A stretch of DNA of 18,725 nt from CAYYJS01 sp964472315 (lineage in GTDB: Bacteria; Verrucomicrobiota; Kiritimatiellia; UBA8416). The stretch is taken from contig CAYYJS010000059.1 of NCBI GenBank assembly GCA_964472315.1, forward strand, positions 1-18,725, written 5' to 3'. Of the stretch, positions 1 through 7,657 are shown piece after piece. The notes under the pieces were generated by a model, which was given only the letters and a program-made list of their open reading frames with translations, was not told the DNA's origin and ran no database searches. Positions within the stretch are counted from its first letter, which is position 1. Each line of letters opens with the position of its first letter. The position numbers and the translations under genes were made by a program.

Positions 1-77
1 CATGTGGCGTCTTTCTTCCATGCGCCCGAAACAAAGTACGCGGCTTAAGTCCATAGTATTATGGGAAGGTTAGTAAC
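1..77. other. Left-edge intergenic segment, no gene seen
   Basis: This is the sequence downstream of the glycosyltransferase stop codon. It is richer in A+T than the genes around it. A weak 5-bp stem (CCATA/TATGG, positions 51-64) is visible, but no T-run follows it on either strand in a terminator arrangement. I see no coding potential and no convincing promoter. The next gene may begin beyond the window edge. Confidence 0.5.
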
Positions 78-854
78 TCAAAAAAATCGCGCTCGCAGCC
101 TCGCATGCACGCCAGAAAGCCAATCATACCACGCGACTACTGTGCGGCCGGGCGAGTAGATGAGCCGCAGGCGGACGAGGGCGGCGAGCATTTCGAGGGA
201 GGCTTCGGTGACGGCGATCTTGGAGCCGGCGACGTCGTGCCAGGTGGTGGGGAGTTCGGTGATGGGGTAGCCGGCTCGACGCGTCTGGAAAAGGAGGTCG
301 ACGTCAAAGGCCCATTTGGTGATGCCGATGTGCGGGAGGATACGCTCGACGACCCGGCGCTGCATGACTTTCGCCCCGCATTGGGTGTCGGTCAGCCAAA
401 GTCCGAAAAGGACACGTGTCGCAAGGTTGAAAATGCGTGACGCGACGCGGCGAATCAACGGTTGCGGGGGATCGACACGCGATCCGCGCCGCCAGCGGGA
501 CGCGATCGCGACCGGATGGGTCGCGCCCGCATCAACCAGATCCCGGAACGCTCCCGGCGGCGTGGAACCGTCGGCATCGACATACCCCACCAGGTCGCCC
601 CCGGCTTCCCGAAACCCCATGATCACCGCCCCACCCTTGCCGATCGCGTTCGGTTCGACAAGGCTTCGCACCTGCGGAAACCGCGCTGCATAGCCCGCGA
701 CTACGCTGTCCGTCGCATCGGTCGACCCGTTGATCACAACGATGAACTCCACGTCACGCCCGTAGCGGTCGATGAAGTGCGGCACGTAGGCATCCAGCAT
801 CGGACCGATGCGGTGCTCTTCGTTGTGCGCCGGTATGACGATCGATAACTTCAC
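78..854 (-). CDS. Family-2 glycosyltransferase, dolichyl-phosphate glucose/mannose synthase-like
   Basis: Likely transfers a sugar from a nucleotide donor to a polyprenyl (or other) phosphate at the cytoplasmic face of the membrane. With the GTG start at 854 the protein has 258 residues. It opens with the family's first strand, SIVIPAHNEE (residues 4-13). It then has a GKGGAV region, the metal-binding DADGS motif (about 93-97), and the conserved DTQCGAK and WAFDVDLLF segments of the DPM1/ALG5 group. No C-terminal transmembrane or GtrA-like domain is present, so this is the short, peripheral form. The open frame continues upstream to 992, but that extension (46 residues) has no domain and would overlap the divergent ACT gene. 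I therefore place the start immediately before the first strand. No clear ribosome binding site precedes it, so the exact start is uncertain. The acceptor and sugar cannot be told from sequence. Confidence 0.88.
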   Translation of the reverse strand: MKLSIVIPAHNEEHRIGPMLDAYVPHFIDRYGRDVEFIVVINGSTDATDSVVAGYAARFPQVRSLVEPNAIGKGGAVIMGFREAGGDLVGYVDADGSTPPGAFRDLVDAGATHPVAIASRWRRGSRVDPPQPLIRRVASRIFNLATRVLFGLWLTDTQCGAKVMQRRVVERILPHIGITKWAFDVDLLFQTRRAGYPITELPTTWHDVAGSKIAVTEASLEMLAALVRLRLIYSPGRTVVAWYDWLSGVHARLRARFF

Positions 855-868
855 GGGCACCAAGTTTG

Positions 869-883
869 CCACGGCGGCCGTGG
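869..883. promoter_or_regulatory. Perfect 7-1-7 inverted repeat in divergent intergenic region
   Basis: CCACGGC-G-GCCGTGG is a perfect 15-bp inverted repeat between the divergent starts of the glycosyltransferase (854) and the ACT-domain gene (965). It could be an operator, or a hairpin in the 5' leader of the glycosyltransferase mRNA 15 bases before its start codon. In GC-rich DNA such a palindrome may also arise by chance. No promoter hexamers are clear beside it. Confidence 0.3.
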
Positions 884-964
884 ATTTGGAAAGGAAAAGC
901 TGGTCGCGGGCAGCAATGGTTTCTCGCTGGCATCGGCTGCGCGTTCCTGCTATTTTTTCCACCC

Positions 965-1573
965 ATGCCCGCAAACCCGTCCGTAACCGCATGCGATACG
1001 CACCGACGCTTCGTCGTCTCGGTGCTGATCCCCGACCGCGTCGGCATCTTGCGGGACATTACCACGGCGGTGTCGTCGCTCGGCGCCAATATCGACGATA
1101 TCAGCCAGACCGTCCTCGAAGGCTGCTTCACGGTCATTCTGACGCTTACGCTCGATGCCCCGGCAACACCCGCGGTCGTACGCAGCGCCCTGGCCGATAG
1201 ACTCGCCGGCGACGCCGCCGATGTCGCCGTCCGCCCCCTCCTCCGCCCCCCTGGCGCCGCCGCGCCAACCGTCTCCGGCGAGCGCTTTGTCGTAACCGTC
1301 TCCGGCCGCGATCGCCCCGGTATCCTGCGCACCGTGATGACGCTCCTCGCGGCTCGAAGCATCAACGTCGAGGACTGGAATGTGCTGCGCGACGGCGACG
1401 GCATCATGTATGTCGGCGAGGTGACCGTACCCTCGGCCCTGGACATCCGGCAGCTTCAGGCCGACCTCCAGACCGCGCTCGATCCGCTCGGTCTCAGGTC
1501 CGGCGTTCAACACGAGAATATTTTCCGCGCCACCAGCGAAGTCGGCGCGATTCGTCACTTGCTGGGGAATTGA
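965..1573 (+). CDS. Double ACT-domain regulatory protein (UPF0237/GcvR-like)
   Basis: Encodes 202 residues composed of two ACT modules joined by a short Pro/Ala-rich linker. The first spans roughly residues 15-90, with FVVSVLIPDRVGIL and a GANIDDISQ turn. The second spans about 106-175, with FVVTVSGRDRPGIL and a SINVEDW turn. ACT modules bind small ligands, commonly amino acids, and regulate partner proteins. Single-ACT UPF0237 proteins are characteristically encoded beside UPF0210, as seen here, so the unit is probably functional. The double arrangement resembles the GcvR family. I chose the ATG at 965 because an upstream in-frame start at 866 would add a peptide with no domain and overlap the divergent gene. 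Its stop is 5 bases before the next start, indicating an operon. There is no DNA-binding domain, so any regulation should act through a protein partner or a ligand. Confidence 0.85.
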   Translation: MPANPSVTACDTHRRFVVSVLIPDRVGILRDITTAVSSLGANIDDISQTVLEGCFTVILTLTLDAPATPAVVRSALADRLAGDAADVAVRPLLRPPGAAAPTVSGERFVVTVSGRDRPGILRTVMTLLAARSINVEDWNVLRDGDGIMYVGEVTVPSALDIRQLQADLQTALDPLGLRSGVQHENIFRATSEVGAIRHLLGN

Positions 1574-1578
1574 CCGCC

Positions 1579-2952
1579 ATGCTCGGAGCCAACGACATCC
1601 TGACCACCGTACGCATGCTCCAGGAGGAGAACCTGGACGTGCGCACCGTCACCATGGGTATCAATCTCCTCGACTGCATCCGGCCGAATGCCACCGATAC
1701 CGCCACCCAGGCGGGGCGCAAGATCCGACGCCGCGCCGGCAACCTCGTACGCGTCTGCGACGATCTCTCCGCCCGCTACGGTCTCCAGATCGTCAACAAG
1801 CGGCTGGCCGTGTCTCCCGTCAGCCAGTTGCTCGAAGGGCAGTCCGCCTGCGCGGCCGTGACCATCGCCGAGGCGCTCGACGAGGCGGTCGCCGATGTGG
1901 GGATCGATCTGATCGGCGGCTTCACCGCGCTGGTTCAGAAAGGCATGACGCCCGGCGAGCGAGCCCTGATCGAATCGCTGCCGACCGTGCTCGCCAACAC
2001 CCGCCGCGTCTGCGCGTCGATCAATGTCGGCACGACCAAGGCGGGCATCAACGTCGATGCCGTGAATCTCGTGGCCGCGACGATCCTGCGCATCGCCGAC
2101 GCCACCGCGGCGACACACGGCTTCGGCGCGGCCAAACTGGTCGTCTTCGCGAACATCCCCGAGGATAACCCGTTCATGGCCGGGGCGTACCTCGGCGCCG
2201 GCGAGCCGGAGTGCGTGATCAACGTCGGCGTCAGCGGCCCGGGCGTCGTCAAGCGCGCGATCGAACGTCTGCTCGCGCGCCAACCCCGCGCCACCCTCGG
2301 CGAGTTGGCCGAGGAAGCCAAGCAAACCACGTTCCGCGTGACGCGCACCGGGGAGTTGATCGGACGCGAGGTGGCCGCCCGCCTCGGCATCCCGTTCGGC
2401 GTGGTGGACCTGTCGCTCGCGCCGACGCCCCGCATCGGCGACAGCGTGGGCGAGATCTACCAGGCGATGGGCATCGCCCGCATCGGCGCGCCCGGGACGA
2501 CGGCCGCCGTCGCCATGCTCAACGACGCCGTCAAGAAGGGCGGCGCCTTCGCTTCGAGTTCGGTCGGCGGCCTTTCCGGCGCCTTCATCCCGATTATGGA
2601 GGACCATGCGCTGGCCAAGGCCGTCGCCGACGGCACCCTCTCGCTCGAGAAGCTGGAAGCCATGACGGCCGTCTGCTCGGTCGGCCTCGATATGGTTCTG
2701 CTCCCCGGCGATACATCGGCCGAAACCATCGCCGGGATCATCCTGGACGAAGCCGCGATCGGTGTCGTGAACCGCAAAACCACCGGCGTGCGCGTCATCC
2801 CGGTGCCCGGCGCCAAGGTCGGCGATACGATCAGTTACGGCGGCTTGTTCGGTTCCGGCACCGTGGCCACGGTCGCCTGCCCGACCGGCGCCGAAGTCTT
2901 CGTCAACCGCGGCGGCCAGATTCCCGCGCCCATCCACAGCCTGACGAATTAG
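1579..2952 (+). CDS. UPF0210 / DUF711 family protein
   Basis: A 457-residue protein matching the whole length of the UPF0210 (DUF711) family, usually about 450 residues. Recognisable parts are the N-terminal VRTVTMGINLLDC segment, the glycine-rich SINVGTTKAGIN region (147-158), INVGVSGPG (214-222), and the APTP-IGDSVGEI stretch (281-293). The fold of this family is related to anaerobic ribonucleotide reductase/pyruvate formate-lyase-type barrels, but its reaction is not known. The ATG at 1579 is preferred over the in-frame TTG at 1570. A GGGG tract at 1564-1567 could serve as the ribosome binding site. It is translationally close to the ACT gene, five bases downstream of its stop. Its 3' end overlaps the convergent era gene by four bases (TTAG gives TAG on one strand and TAA on the other). 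Confidence 0.92.
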   Translation: MLGANDILTTVRMLQEENLDVRTVTMGINLLDCIRPNATDTATQAGRKIRRRAGNLVRVCDDLSARYGLQIVNKRLAVSPVSQLLEGQSACAAVTIAEALDEAVADVGIDLIGGFTALVQKGMTPGERALIESLPTVLANTRRVCASINVGTTKAGINVDAVNLVAATILRIADATAATHGFGAAKLVVFANIPEDNPFMAGAYLGAGEPECVINVGVSGPGVVKRAIERLLARQPRATLGELAEEAKQTTFRVTRTGELIGREVAARLGIPFGVVDLSLAPTPRIGDSVGEIYQAMGIARIGAPGTTAAVAMLNDAVKKGGAFASSSVGGLSGAFIPIMEDHALAKAVADGTLSLEKLEAMTAVCSVGLDMVLLPGDTSAETIAGIILDEAAIGVVNRKTTGVRVIPVPGAKVGDTISYGGLFGSGTVATVACPTGAEVFVNRGGQIPAPIHSLTN

Positions 2953-3866
2953 TCGGCATAGCCGAGCTGGCGGAGCATCCAGTAGTTCTCCTGCCAGTTC
3001 TTCTCGACCTTCACCCAGAGCTGGACCGTCACCGGTACGCCGAACATGGTCGATAGATCCGTCTCGCTCTGCCGTTTCACCGTTCGCAGCGTCCGTCCCT
3101 TGTGGCCGATGACGATGCCCTTCTGGGAAGGCCGGTTCACGTAGATCGTCGCCTGCACCGACCAACCGTCGTCGCGGCGGTCCAGTTCGTCGACCAGCAC
3201 GGCGATCGCGTGCGGCACCTCGTCGCGCAACCCGACAACGAGTTTCTCGCGGATGACGTCGCCGATCGAAAGTCGCGCGGGGTAGTCCGTGAGCATGTCT
3301 TCGGAAAACAGGTGCGGGCCGACAGGCGCGACATCGAACGCGGCCTGGACAAGCGCCTCGATGCCGTCCCCCGTCTGCGCGCTCGCCTCGAACCAGACGG
3401 CCGGAGCGCCCGCGGCCGCTTCGGACGCGCCCGCCGTCGCCAGCGTCCACGCCGTGCGGTATTCGCCGCCGCGCGCGCCGCCGGCATCCACCTTGTTAAG
3501 CACCAGCAGGCGCGGCACGGCCAGGCCGGCCAGACGCTCGATCCACCCCTGGTCTTCGATCCGCGGCGGCACGTTGGCATCCATCACGAGCATGACCGCG
3601 TCGACGCCGTCCAGCGCCGCGCGCGCCCGGCGGTTCATCAACGTCCCGAGTTGACTCTCGGCCCGGTGGACGCCGGGCGTGTCGAGCCAGACAAGCTGAC
3701 CGCGCGCGTCGGTCAACACGGCCCGGATCAGGTTGCGCGTCGTCTGCACCAGCGGCGAGACGATGCTGACCTTTTCGCCCATGACCCGGTTGATCAGCGT
3801 CGATTTCCCGACGTTCGTACGGCCCACCACCGCGACCATCCCGGCTTTTCCAACCTGCTCGCACAT
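2949..3866 (-). CDS. era: GTPase Era
   Basis: Era is the 30S-assembly GTPase that binds the 3' end of 16S rRNA. The 305-residue product has the expected size and architecture. The GTPase domain has G1 GRTNVGKST (residues 15-23), G2 TTR (42-44), G3 DTPG (62-65), G4 NKVD (124-127) and G5 SAQ (162-164). It is followed by a C-terminal type-II KH domain with the GxxG loop GHKG (254-257) and the family ending near W-EN-LRQLGY. I take the ATG at 3866; longer starts to 3926 would add 20 residues not found in the family and would run into the neighbouring promoter region. The G5 loop reads SAQ where many Era proteins have SAL, a tolerated variation. Inter-domain residues such as AGGARGGEY suggest a slightly expanded G4-G5 loop. 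Divergent from the ABC operon. Confidence 0.97.
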   Translation of the reverse strand: MCEQVGKAGMVAVVGRTNVGKSTLINRVMGEKVSIVSPLVQTTRNLIRAVLTDARGQLVWLDTPGVHRAESQLGTLMNRRARAALDGVDAVMLVMDANVPPRIEDQGWIERLAGLAVPRLLVLNKVDAGGARGGEYRTAWTLATAGASEAAAGAPAVWFEASAQTGDGIEALVQAAFDVAPVGPHLFSEDMLTDYPARLSIGDVIREKLVVGLRDEVPHAIAVLVDELDRRDDGWSVQATIYVNRPSQKGIVIGHKGRTLRTVKRQSETDLSTMFGVPVTVQLWVKVEKNWQENYWMLRQLGYAD

Positions 3867-3894
3867 GCCGCCATCATCCACTCGCCGCGGCGCG

Positions 3895-3909
3895 ATGCAA
3901 GCCTTGCAT
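3895..3909. promoter_or_regulatory. Perfect 7-1-7 inverted repeat upstream of the ABC/OPT operon
   Basis: ATGCAAG-C-CTTGCAT is a perfect 15-bp inverted repeat and overlaps a second palindrome, TGCATGCA (3905-3912). It lies between the divergent era start (3866) and the predicted promoter of the large operon, centred about 65 bases before the predicted transcription start. This is a suitable place for an activator or repressor dimer. No regulator gene is adjacent, so the binding protein is unknown. Confidence 0.4.
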
Positions 3910-3931
3910 GCATTTATCTCGGCCAATGGGC

Positions 3932-3960
3932 TTGACGGTTCGCATGCGGCTCACAATACT
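3932..3960 (+). promoter_or_regulatory. Predicted sigma70-type promoter of the six-gene operon
   Basis: TTGACG (3932-3937, five of six consensus bases) is separated by exactly 17 bases from AATACT (3955-3960, four of six, keeping the important second A and final T). Transcription would start near 3967. That leaves a leader of about 28 bases before a strong Shine-Dalgarno sequence. It is the best promoter-like sequence in the window and precedes a 13-kb run of co-directional genes with gaps of 12 bases or fewer. Confidence 0.5.
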
Positions 3961-4723
3961 ACGCCGCACGTTTAAACGCCCGGAGGGATACGCGATCAAG
4001 ACCCGCGATGTACTGATTCATGCCGTCGATGTCCAGCGCGCCTACAAGGCGGGGGATACCGTCGTGTATGCGCTGAAGGGGGTCACCCTCGACATCTACC
4101 GCGGCGAATACCTGTCGATCATGGGTCCTTCCGGTTCCGGCAAGACGACATTCTTCAATATGGTCGGCGCCCTGGACTTCCCCACCGGCGGCCAGATCGA
4201 TATCGGCGGGCGCAATCTGCTGGAGCTTTCGCAGGCGCAACTCGCCTACCTGCGCTGCGTGAACATCGGCTATATCTTCCAGAACTACAACCTGATCGAG
4301 GTCGTCAGCGCCTGCCGCAATGTGACTCTGCCCATGCGCTTCCTCGGCGTTTCCGAGAAGGAAGCGGACCGCAAGGCATCCGAACTGCTCGACCGCGTCG
4401 GACTCGGCGCCCGGCTCCACCACCTGCCGCGCGAGCTTTCCGGCGGCCAGCAGCAACGCGTGGCGATCGCCCGCGCGCTGGCCAACAGCCCCAGTCTGAT
4501 TCTGGCCGATGAACCGACCGGCAATCTCGATTCGAAAACCGGCGTCCAGATTGTCGAACTCCTCAGCGAACTCAGCCGCGAGCGCGGCGTCACCGTCGTC
4601 TCGGCGACTCACGACCACGCGATGCTCGCGGTTTCGGACCGCGTCGTGCATCTGCGCGACGGCACCGTCGAGAAGATCGTATCGCGCGAAGATATGGATA
4701 TCCGTGTCGGTCACGTGGCATAG
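3944..4723 (+). CDS. ABC transporter ATP-binding protein 1 (LolD/MacB type)
   Basis: Cytoplasmic ATPase expected to drive an FtsX-family permease. The full nucleotide-binding set is present. Numbered from the codon at 3995, it comprises Walker A GPSGSGKT (44-51), Q-loop FQNYNL (Gln96), signature LSGGQQQRVAIARAL (from 148), Walker B LILADEP with catalytic Glu173, EPTGNLD and the switch His206. The PTGNLD and YIFQNYNL motifs and the small size (about 242 residues) are typical of the LolD/MacB/FtsE branch. Coordinates run from the last in-frame ATG (3944), but that ATG lies inside the predicted promoter and has no ribosome binding site. A GGAGG at 3982-3986 is ideally placed for initiation at 3995, whose codon is ATC. 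The gene is 12 bases upstream of the OPT-like permease and paralogous to the ATPase at 16140. Confidence 0.93.
   Translation: MRLTILRRTFKRPEGYAIKTRDVLIHAVDVQRAYKAGDTVVYALKGVTLDIYRGEYLSIMGPSGSGKTTFFNMVGALDFPTGGQIDIGGRNLLELSQAQLAYLRCVNIGYIFQNYNLIEVVSACRNVTLPMRFLGVSEKEADRKASELLDRVGLGARLHHLPRELSGGQQQRVAIARALANSPSLILADEPTGNLDSKTGVQIVELLSELSRERGVTVVSATHDHAMLAVSDRVVHLRDGTVEKIVSREDMDIRVGHVA
3982..3997 (+). promoter_or_regulatory. Strong Shine-Dalgarno site before an apparent ATC start codon
   Basis: GGAGGG (3982-3987) is the strongest ribosome binding site in the window. Eight bases after GGAGG, in the frame of the ATPase, stands ATC (3995-3997). No ATG, GTG or TTG occurs in frame between there and the conserved domain; the nearest weak alternatives are CTG at 4013 and ATT at 4016. 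Initiation at ATC would give a protein beginning right before the first strand of the ATPase domain, as expected for this family. AUU/AUC-type starts are known but rare, infC being the classic regulated case. A base-calling error is the alternative. Confidence 0.45.
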
Positions 4724-4735
4724 GAAACCCCGATC

Positions 4736-7657
4736 ATGGCGAAAGAACAGCTCAAAACGCTCGGCGCCGTAGTCCTCGGGGCGGTCCTGCTCGTTATCCT
4801 CATTCCTTTCGCGCAGTTCCTGACGCTGGGACTGAGCAACTCGGACCTCGAAACCGCCGCCCCGGTCGGCTGGGCCGTCGGCCTGCTCGTCAGTCTGGTT
4901 CTGGTTGCCGCGGTCTGCCGCGCCATGTCACGCTTCCGGCTTATCGGCAAGCAGAGCCTGGTCATCGTCTACTGCATGCTCACGATCGGCATCCCGATGA
5001 TGAACATGGGCCTCGTGCGCTGCCTCTACATGGCGATGTACGCCGTTCAGAACCATTACGTGGGCCTTTCCAACAATACCTACCGCACCGCCTACCAGGC
5101 GGAATCGCCGGACTGGTTCCCCGTCGTGCCGACGCGGGATGGCCTCGCCTGGAACAAAGCCGACCGCCTCCTGCGCATGCTGGTGGACGACACCGTCGTC
5201 AAGAACCGCAAGCACGCGCAACGCGAGATATCCCTTTTGGTCACCCTCGTCGCCAAACGCCTTCATTCCGCCGATCCCGAAACCGCCGCCATCGAAGGCG
5301 CGCCCGAGGCCGCCGCCAAGGTGGCTGTCGCCATCGAGAAACTCGGGCCCGACGAGGCCTCCGGCCTCCGGCGGCAGACGCTCGACGACGGCGCGTTGTC
5401 CGCGTTCGGCCGCGCGCTCAAGTCGCTCGGGCGGCTCGAAGCGCTCGACGAACGCGCCGCGCTTACGCAACGCGAGAGCGCGGAGGCCGCCGAGTTCCTG
5501 ACCGCCGCTCTGGCGGACGTCGATGAACATGAGGTCGCCTATCTGCCCGCCATCGTCGCCGCCCGCACGCTCAGCGAGCGGACGCGGTTCGATCGCGACC
5601 GCGAACGCCTTTCCGCGGACGAGCGACAGGCGCTCGACCGACGGCTCGCCGTGCTTGAACCCCGCCTCGCCGATCTGAGCACAGCCGTAACGCGTCTGGG
5701 CGAAGCCGACTTCGCACGCGTCCGTGCCCGTCGCCAAACCGCGCTGCGGCAGGTGTTTAACACGATGGAGGAAGCCCGGTTCGCCGCCATCCGCACCAGT
5801 TTCATCTATCGTTCCAGCGCGCAGGAGCGCAAATCGATTTTCGCCCAGGATGGCCGCCATGGCACACCCAACCAGAATGTCGGCGGCCTGATGACGGGAT
5901 ATGCCGGCGTGCACGCCAGCACCGCGACCGGCAGGCCGTCCTTCGCCGCACGCATCGGCACGGCCGCCCGGAATGTGCCGTGGCACGTATGGGCGCCGCC
6001 GACCATCCGGTGGGGCATCGTCATCACCGGCGTTTTTCTCTTCCTGATGTGTCTGGCCGAATGGCTGCGCCGAAAATGGGTCGATCGGGAGAATCTCGCT
6101 TTCCCGCTCGTCGAGATCGCGGACAACATCATCCGTCACGACTACGATCTCGAGTCGGCCGAGGATGTCACCGCGCCGGCCCTTCGCCCCTCGCCGTTCA
6201 ACGGCCTGTTCTGGACCGGAATGGCCGTCGGCGCGCTGGTCCTCGCCCTGGAGGCGCTCGGACATTATGGCATTACCTCCGACCGTCGCATGCTCGTCTT
6301 CCCGTTGTCCGAGACCCTGTTCACCTCCGGGTTCTTCCGGTATATGGACAAGGTCTTCTTCGTGCTGTCACCGGTCGTCGTGGGCCTGCTTTTCCTGGTC
6401 AGCCTCGAAGTCAGTTTTTCGATCTGGGTCGTCTTTTTCGTCTACCGGTTCACCGTCGCCGTCGTACGGATGGGCGCGCCGAATCTGCGCGACAGCCTGT
6501 ATACCGGCTGGGGCGGCGGGATGAACTTCCCCTTCGAGGGCGAACAGCTCCTCGGCGCCTGTTTGTGCCTGTCGGTCGTGGCGCTGGCCAAGACCTGGCA
6601 TACGATGCGGAAGCACAAGCCCGGCCTCGCTACGAACGCCGTCACGCCGTACGTGCCGGCGCGCCTCGCCACGCTGGGGCTGACCCTCATGCCCCTCGGC
6701 GTCGGTTGGATGCTGTGGGATCTCGGCGTCACCAATGTCCCCATGCTGGCGTTCACCGGCGTCGTGGCCGTGCTCCTCGCCGTGGCTCATGCCCGCGTGC
6801 GCGCCGAGACGGGTCTCCCGACCCAGCACACCACCTACGAGTTCACCAAACTGCCGCTCGTGTTCGGGCTCACCGGATTCCTGGGCGCCCGCGTCTACAC
6901 GCTGTTCATCTCGCTCGCCTTCCTGCCGGTCTCGCTGCTCTTCCGCTCCCTGCCGCAGCAACTGGAGAACATCGAGCTGGCGCGCCGCAATCGCGTCCGC
7001 TACTCCACCATCGCCGCCGCGTCGCTTGTCGCGTTCGTCCTCGCGTTCGCGGTCGGCGCCGTCAGTTTCCTCGTGCTGGCCTATCTGAAAGGCGCGGCGG
7101 CCTCCGGCGACGGAGACCCCATCGGACGCGGCTTTGCCGCCGTCTTCGCCTACCCGATGTGGGTGTCGCATTTCCTCGGCGAGGCCGGGCTCGGTTCCTT
7201 CACCCAGGTCCACGGCATCCGCGTCGTTTTCATCGCCATCGGCGCCACCGTCGTCGGCACCCTCGTCTATCTGCGCCAACGCTTCATGCGCTTTCCGATC
7301 AACCCCATCGCCTACGTGCTCATCCTGCTGAGCACCTACTTCGTATGGGTTCTGCCCTATACGAAGAGCCCCGACGCGAGCGGCTCCGAATCCGAAGCCT
7401 CTTGGATCTGGGGAAGCGCCCTCGTCGCCTGGCTGATCAAGAAACTGATCGTCAAGTACGGCGGCATGACGACCTACCGTCGCGCCAAACCGCTGTTCGT
7501 CGGACTCGCGGTCGGCGGCATCCTGTGCGTTTTCGTCTGGAATGTCGTGGATCTGGCGGCCAGCCTACGGGGCGAGCAGCTTACGCCCGGCGCCGAAGCG
7601 TCCGGCTTCATCAAGACCTTCATGGAGAATACCCCCTTCAGCCCATGGGCCTACTAA
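4736..7657 (+). CDS. OPT-like multi-pass membrane protein with large periplasmic insertion (DUF6785/DUF6784-like)
   Basis: A 973-residue integral membrane protein, presumably a transporter subunit; no substrate is assignable. Helices are visible at about 10-32, 42-62 and 73-95, then from 424 onward in a long polytopic block to the C terminus. The motif RENLAFPLVEIA (451-462) follows a helix ending in basic residues. It resembles the LPFP-type motif of oligopeptide-transporter-family proteins and the DUF6785 group. The C-terminal stretch from about 855, with IVKYGGMTTYRRAKP, resembles DUF6784. Residues about 110-415 are a charged, mostly helical insertion. Positive residues at 62-72 and 445-451 place it outside the cytoplasm. 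OPT-type proteins usually have 600-700 residues, so this insertion explains the excess. AGGAAA at 4722-4727 precedes the ATG. The stop is two bases before the next gene. Family naming is from memory of motif patterns, with moderate confidence. Confidence 0.85.
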   Translation: MAKEQLKTLGAVVLGAVLLVILIPFAQFLTLGLSNSDLETAAPVGWAVGLLVSLVLVAAVCRAMSRFRLIGKQSLVIVYCMLTIGIPMMNMGLVRCLYMAMYAVQNHYVGLSNNTYRTAYQAESPDWFPVVPTRDGLAWNKADRLLRMLVDDTVVKNRKHAQREISLLVTLVAKRLHSADPETAAIEGAPEAAAKVAVAIEKLGPDEASGLRRQTLDDGALSAFGRALKSLGRLEALDERAALTQRESAEAAEFLTAALADVDEHEVAYLPAIVAARTLSERTRFDRDRERLSADERQALDRRLAVLEPRLADLSTAVTRLGEADFARVRARRQTALRQVFNTMEEARFAAIRTSFIYRSSAQERKSIFAQDGRHGTPNQNVGGLMTGYAGVHASTATGRPSFAARIGTAARNVPWHVWAPPTIRWGIVITGVFLFLMCLAEWLRRKWVDRENLAFPLVEIADNIIRHDYDLESAEDVTAPALRPSPFNGLFWTGMAVGALVLALEALGHYGITSDRRMLVFPLSETLFTSGFFRYMDKVFFVLSPVVVGLLFLVSLEVSFSIWVVFFVYRFTVAVVRMGAPNLRDSLYTGWGGGMNFPFEGEQLLGACLCLSVVALAKTWHTMRKHKPGLATNAVTPYVPARLATLGLTLMPLGVGWMLWDLGVTNVPMLAFTGVVAVLLAVAHARVRAETGLPTQHTTYEFTKLPLVFGLTGFLGARVYTLFISLAFLPVSLLFRSLPQQLENIELARRNRVRYSTIAAASLVAFVLAFAVGAVSFLVLAYLKGAAASGDGDPIGRGFAAVFAYPMWVSHFLGEAGLGSFTQVHGIRVVFIAIGATVVGTLVYLRQRFMRFPINPIAYVLILLSTYFVWVLPYTKSPDASGSESEASWIWGSALVAWLIKKLIVKYGGMTTYRRAKPLFVGLAVGGILCVFVWNVVDLAASLRGEQLTPGAEASGFIKTFMENTPFSPWAY

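Noticed and set aside
951..956. TGCTATTTT as an extended -10 promoter giving a leaderless ACT mRNA
   Set aside because: It matches only four of six -10 bases, there is no -35 match at any usual spacing, and T-runs are common by chance.
866..964. N-terminal extension of the ACT protein with a hydrophobic stretch (FLAGIGCAFLLFF), suggesting a membrane anchor
   Set aside because: The extension overlaps the divergent gene's upstream region, lacks a ribosome binding site and is not expected for ACT regulators. The ATG at 965 gives a normal start.
1555..3450. Leftward open frame of 631 codons across UPF0210 and era
   Set aside because: It overlaps two well-supported genes, is low-complexity in charged residues and has no recognisable domain.
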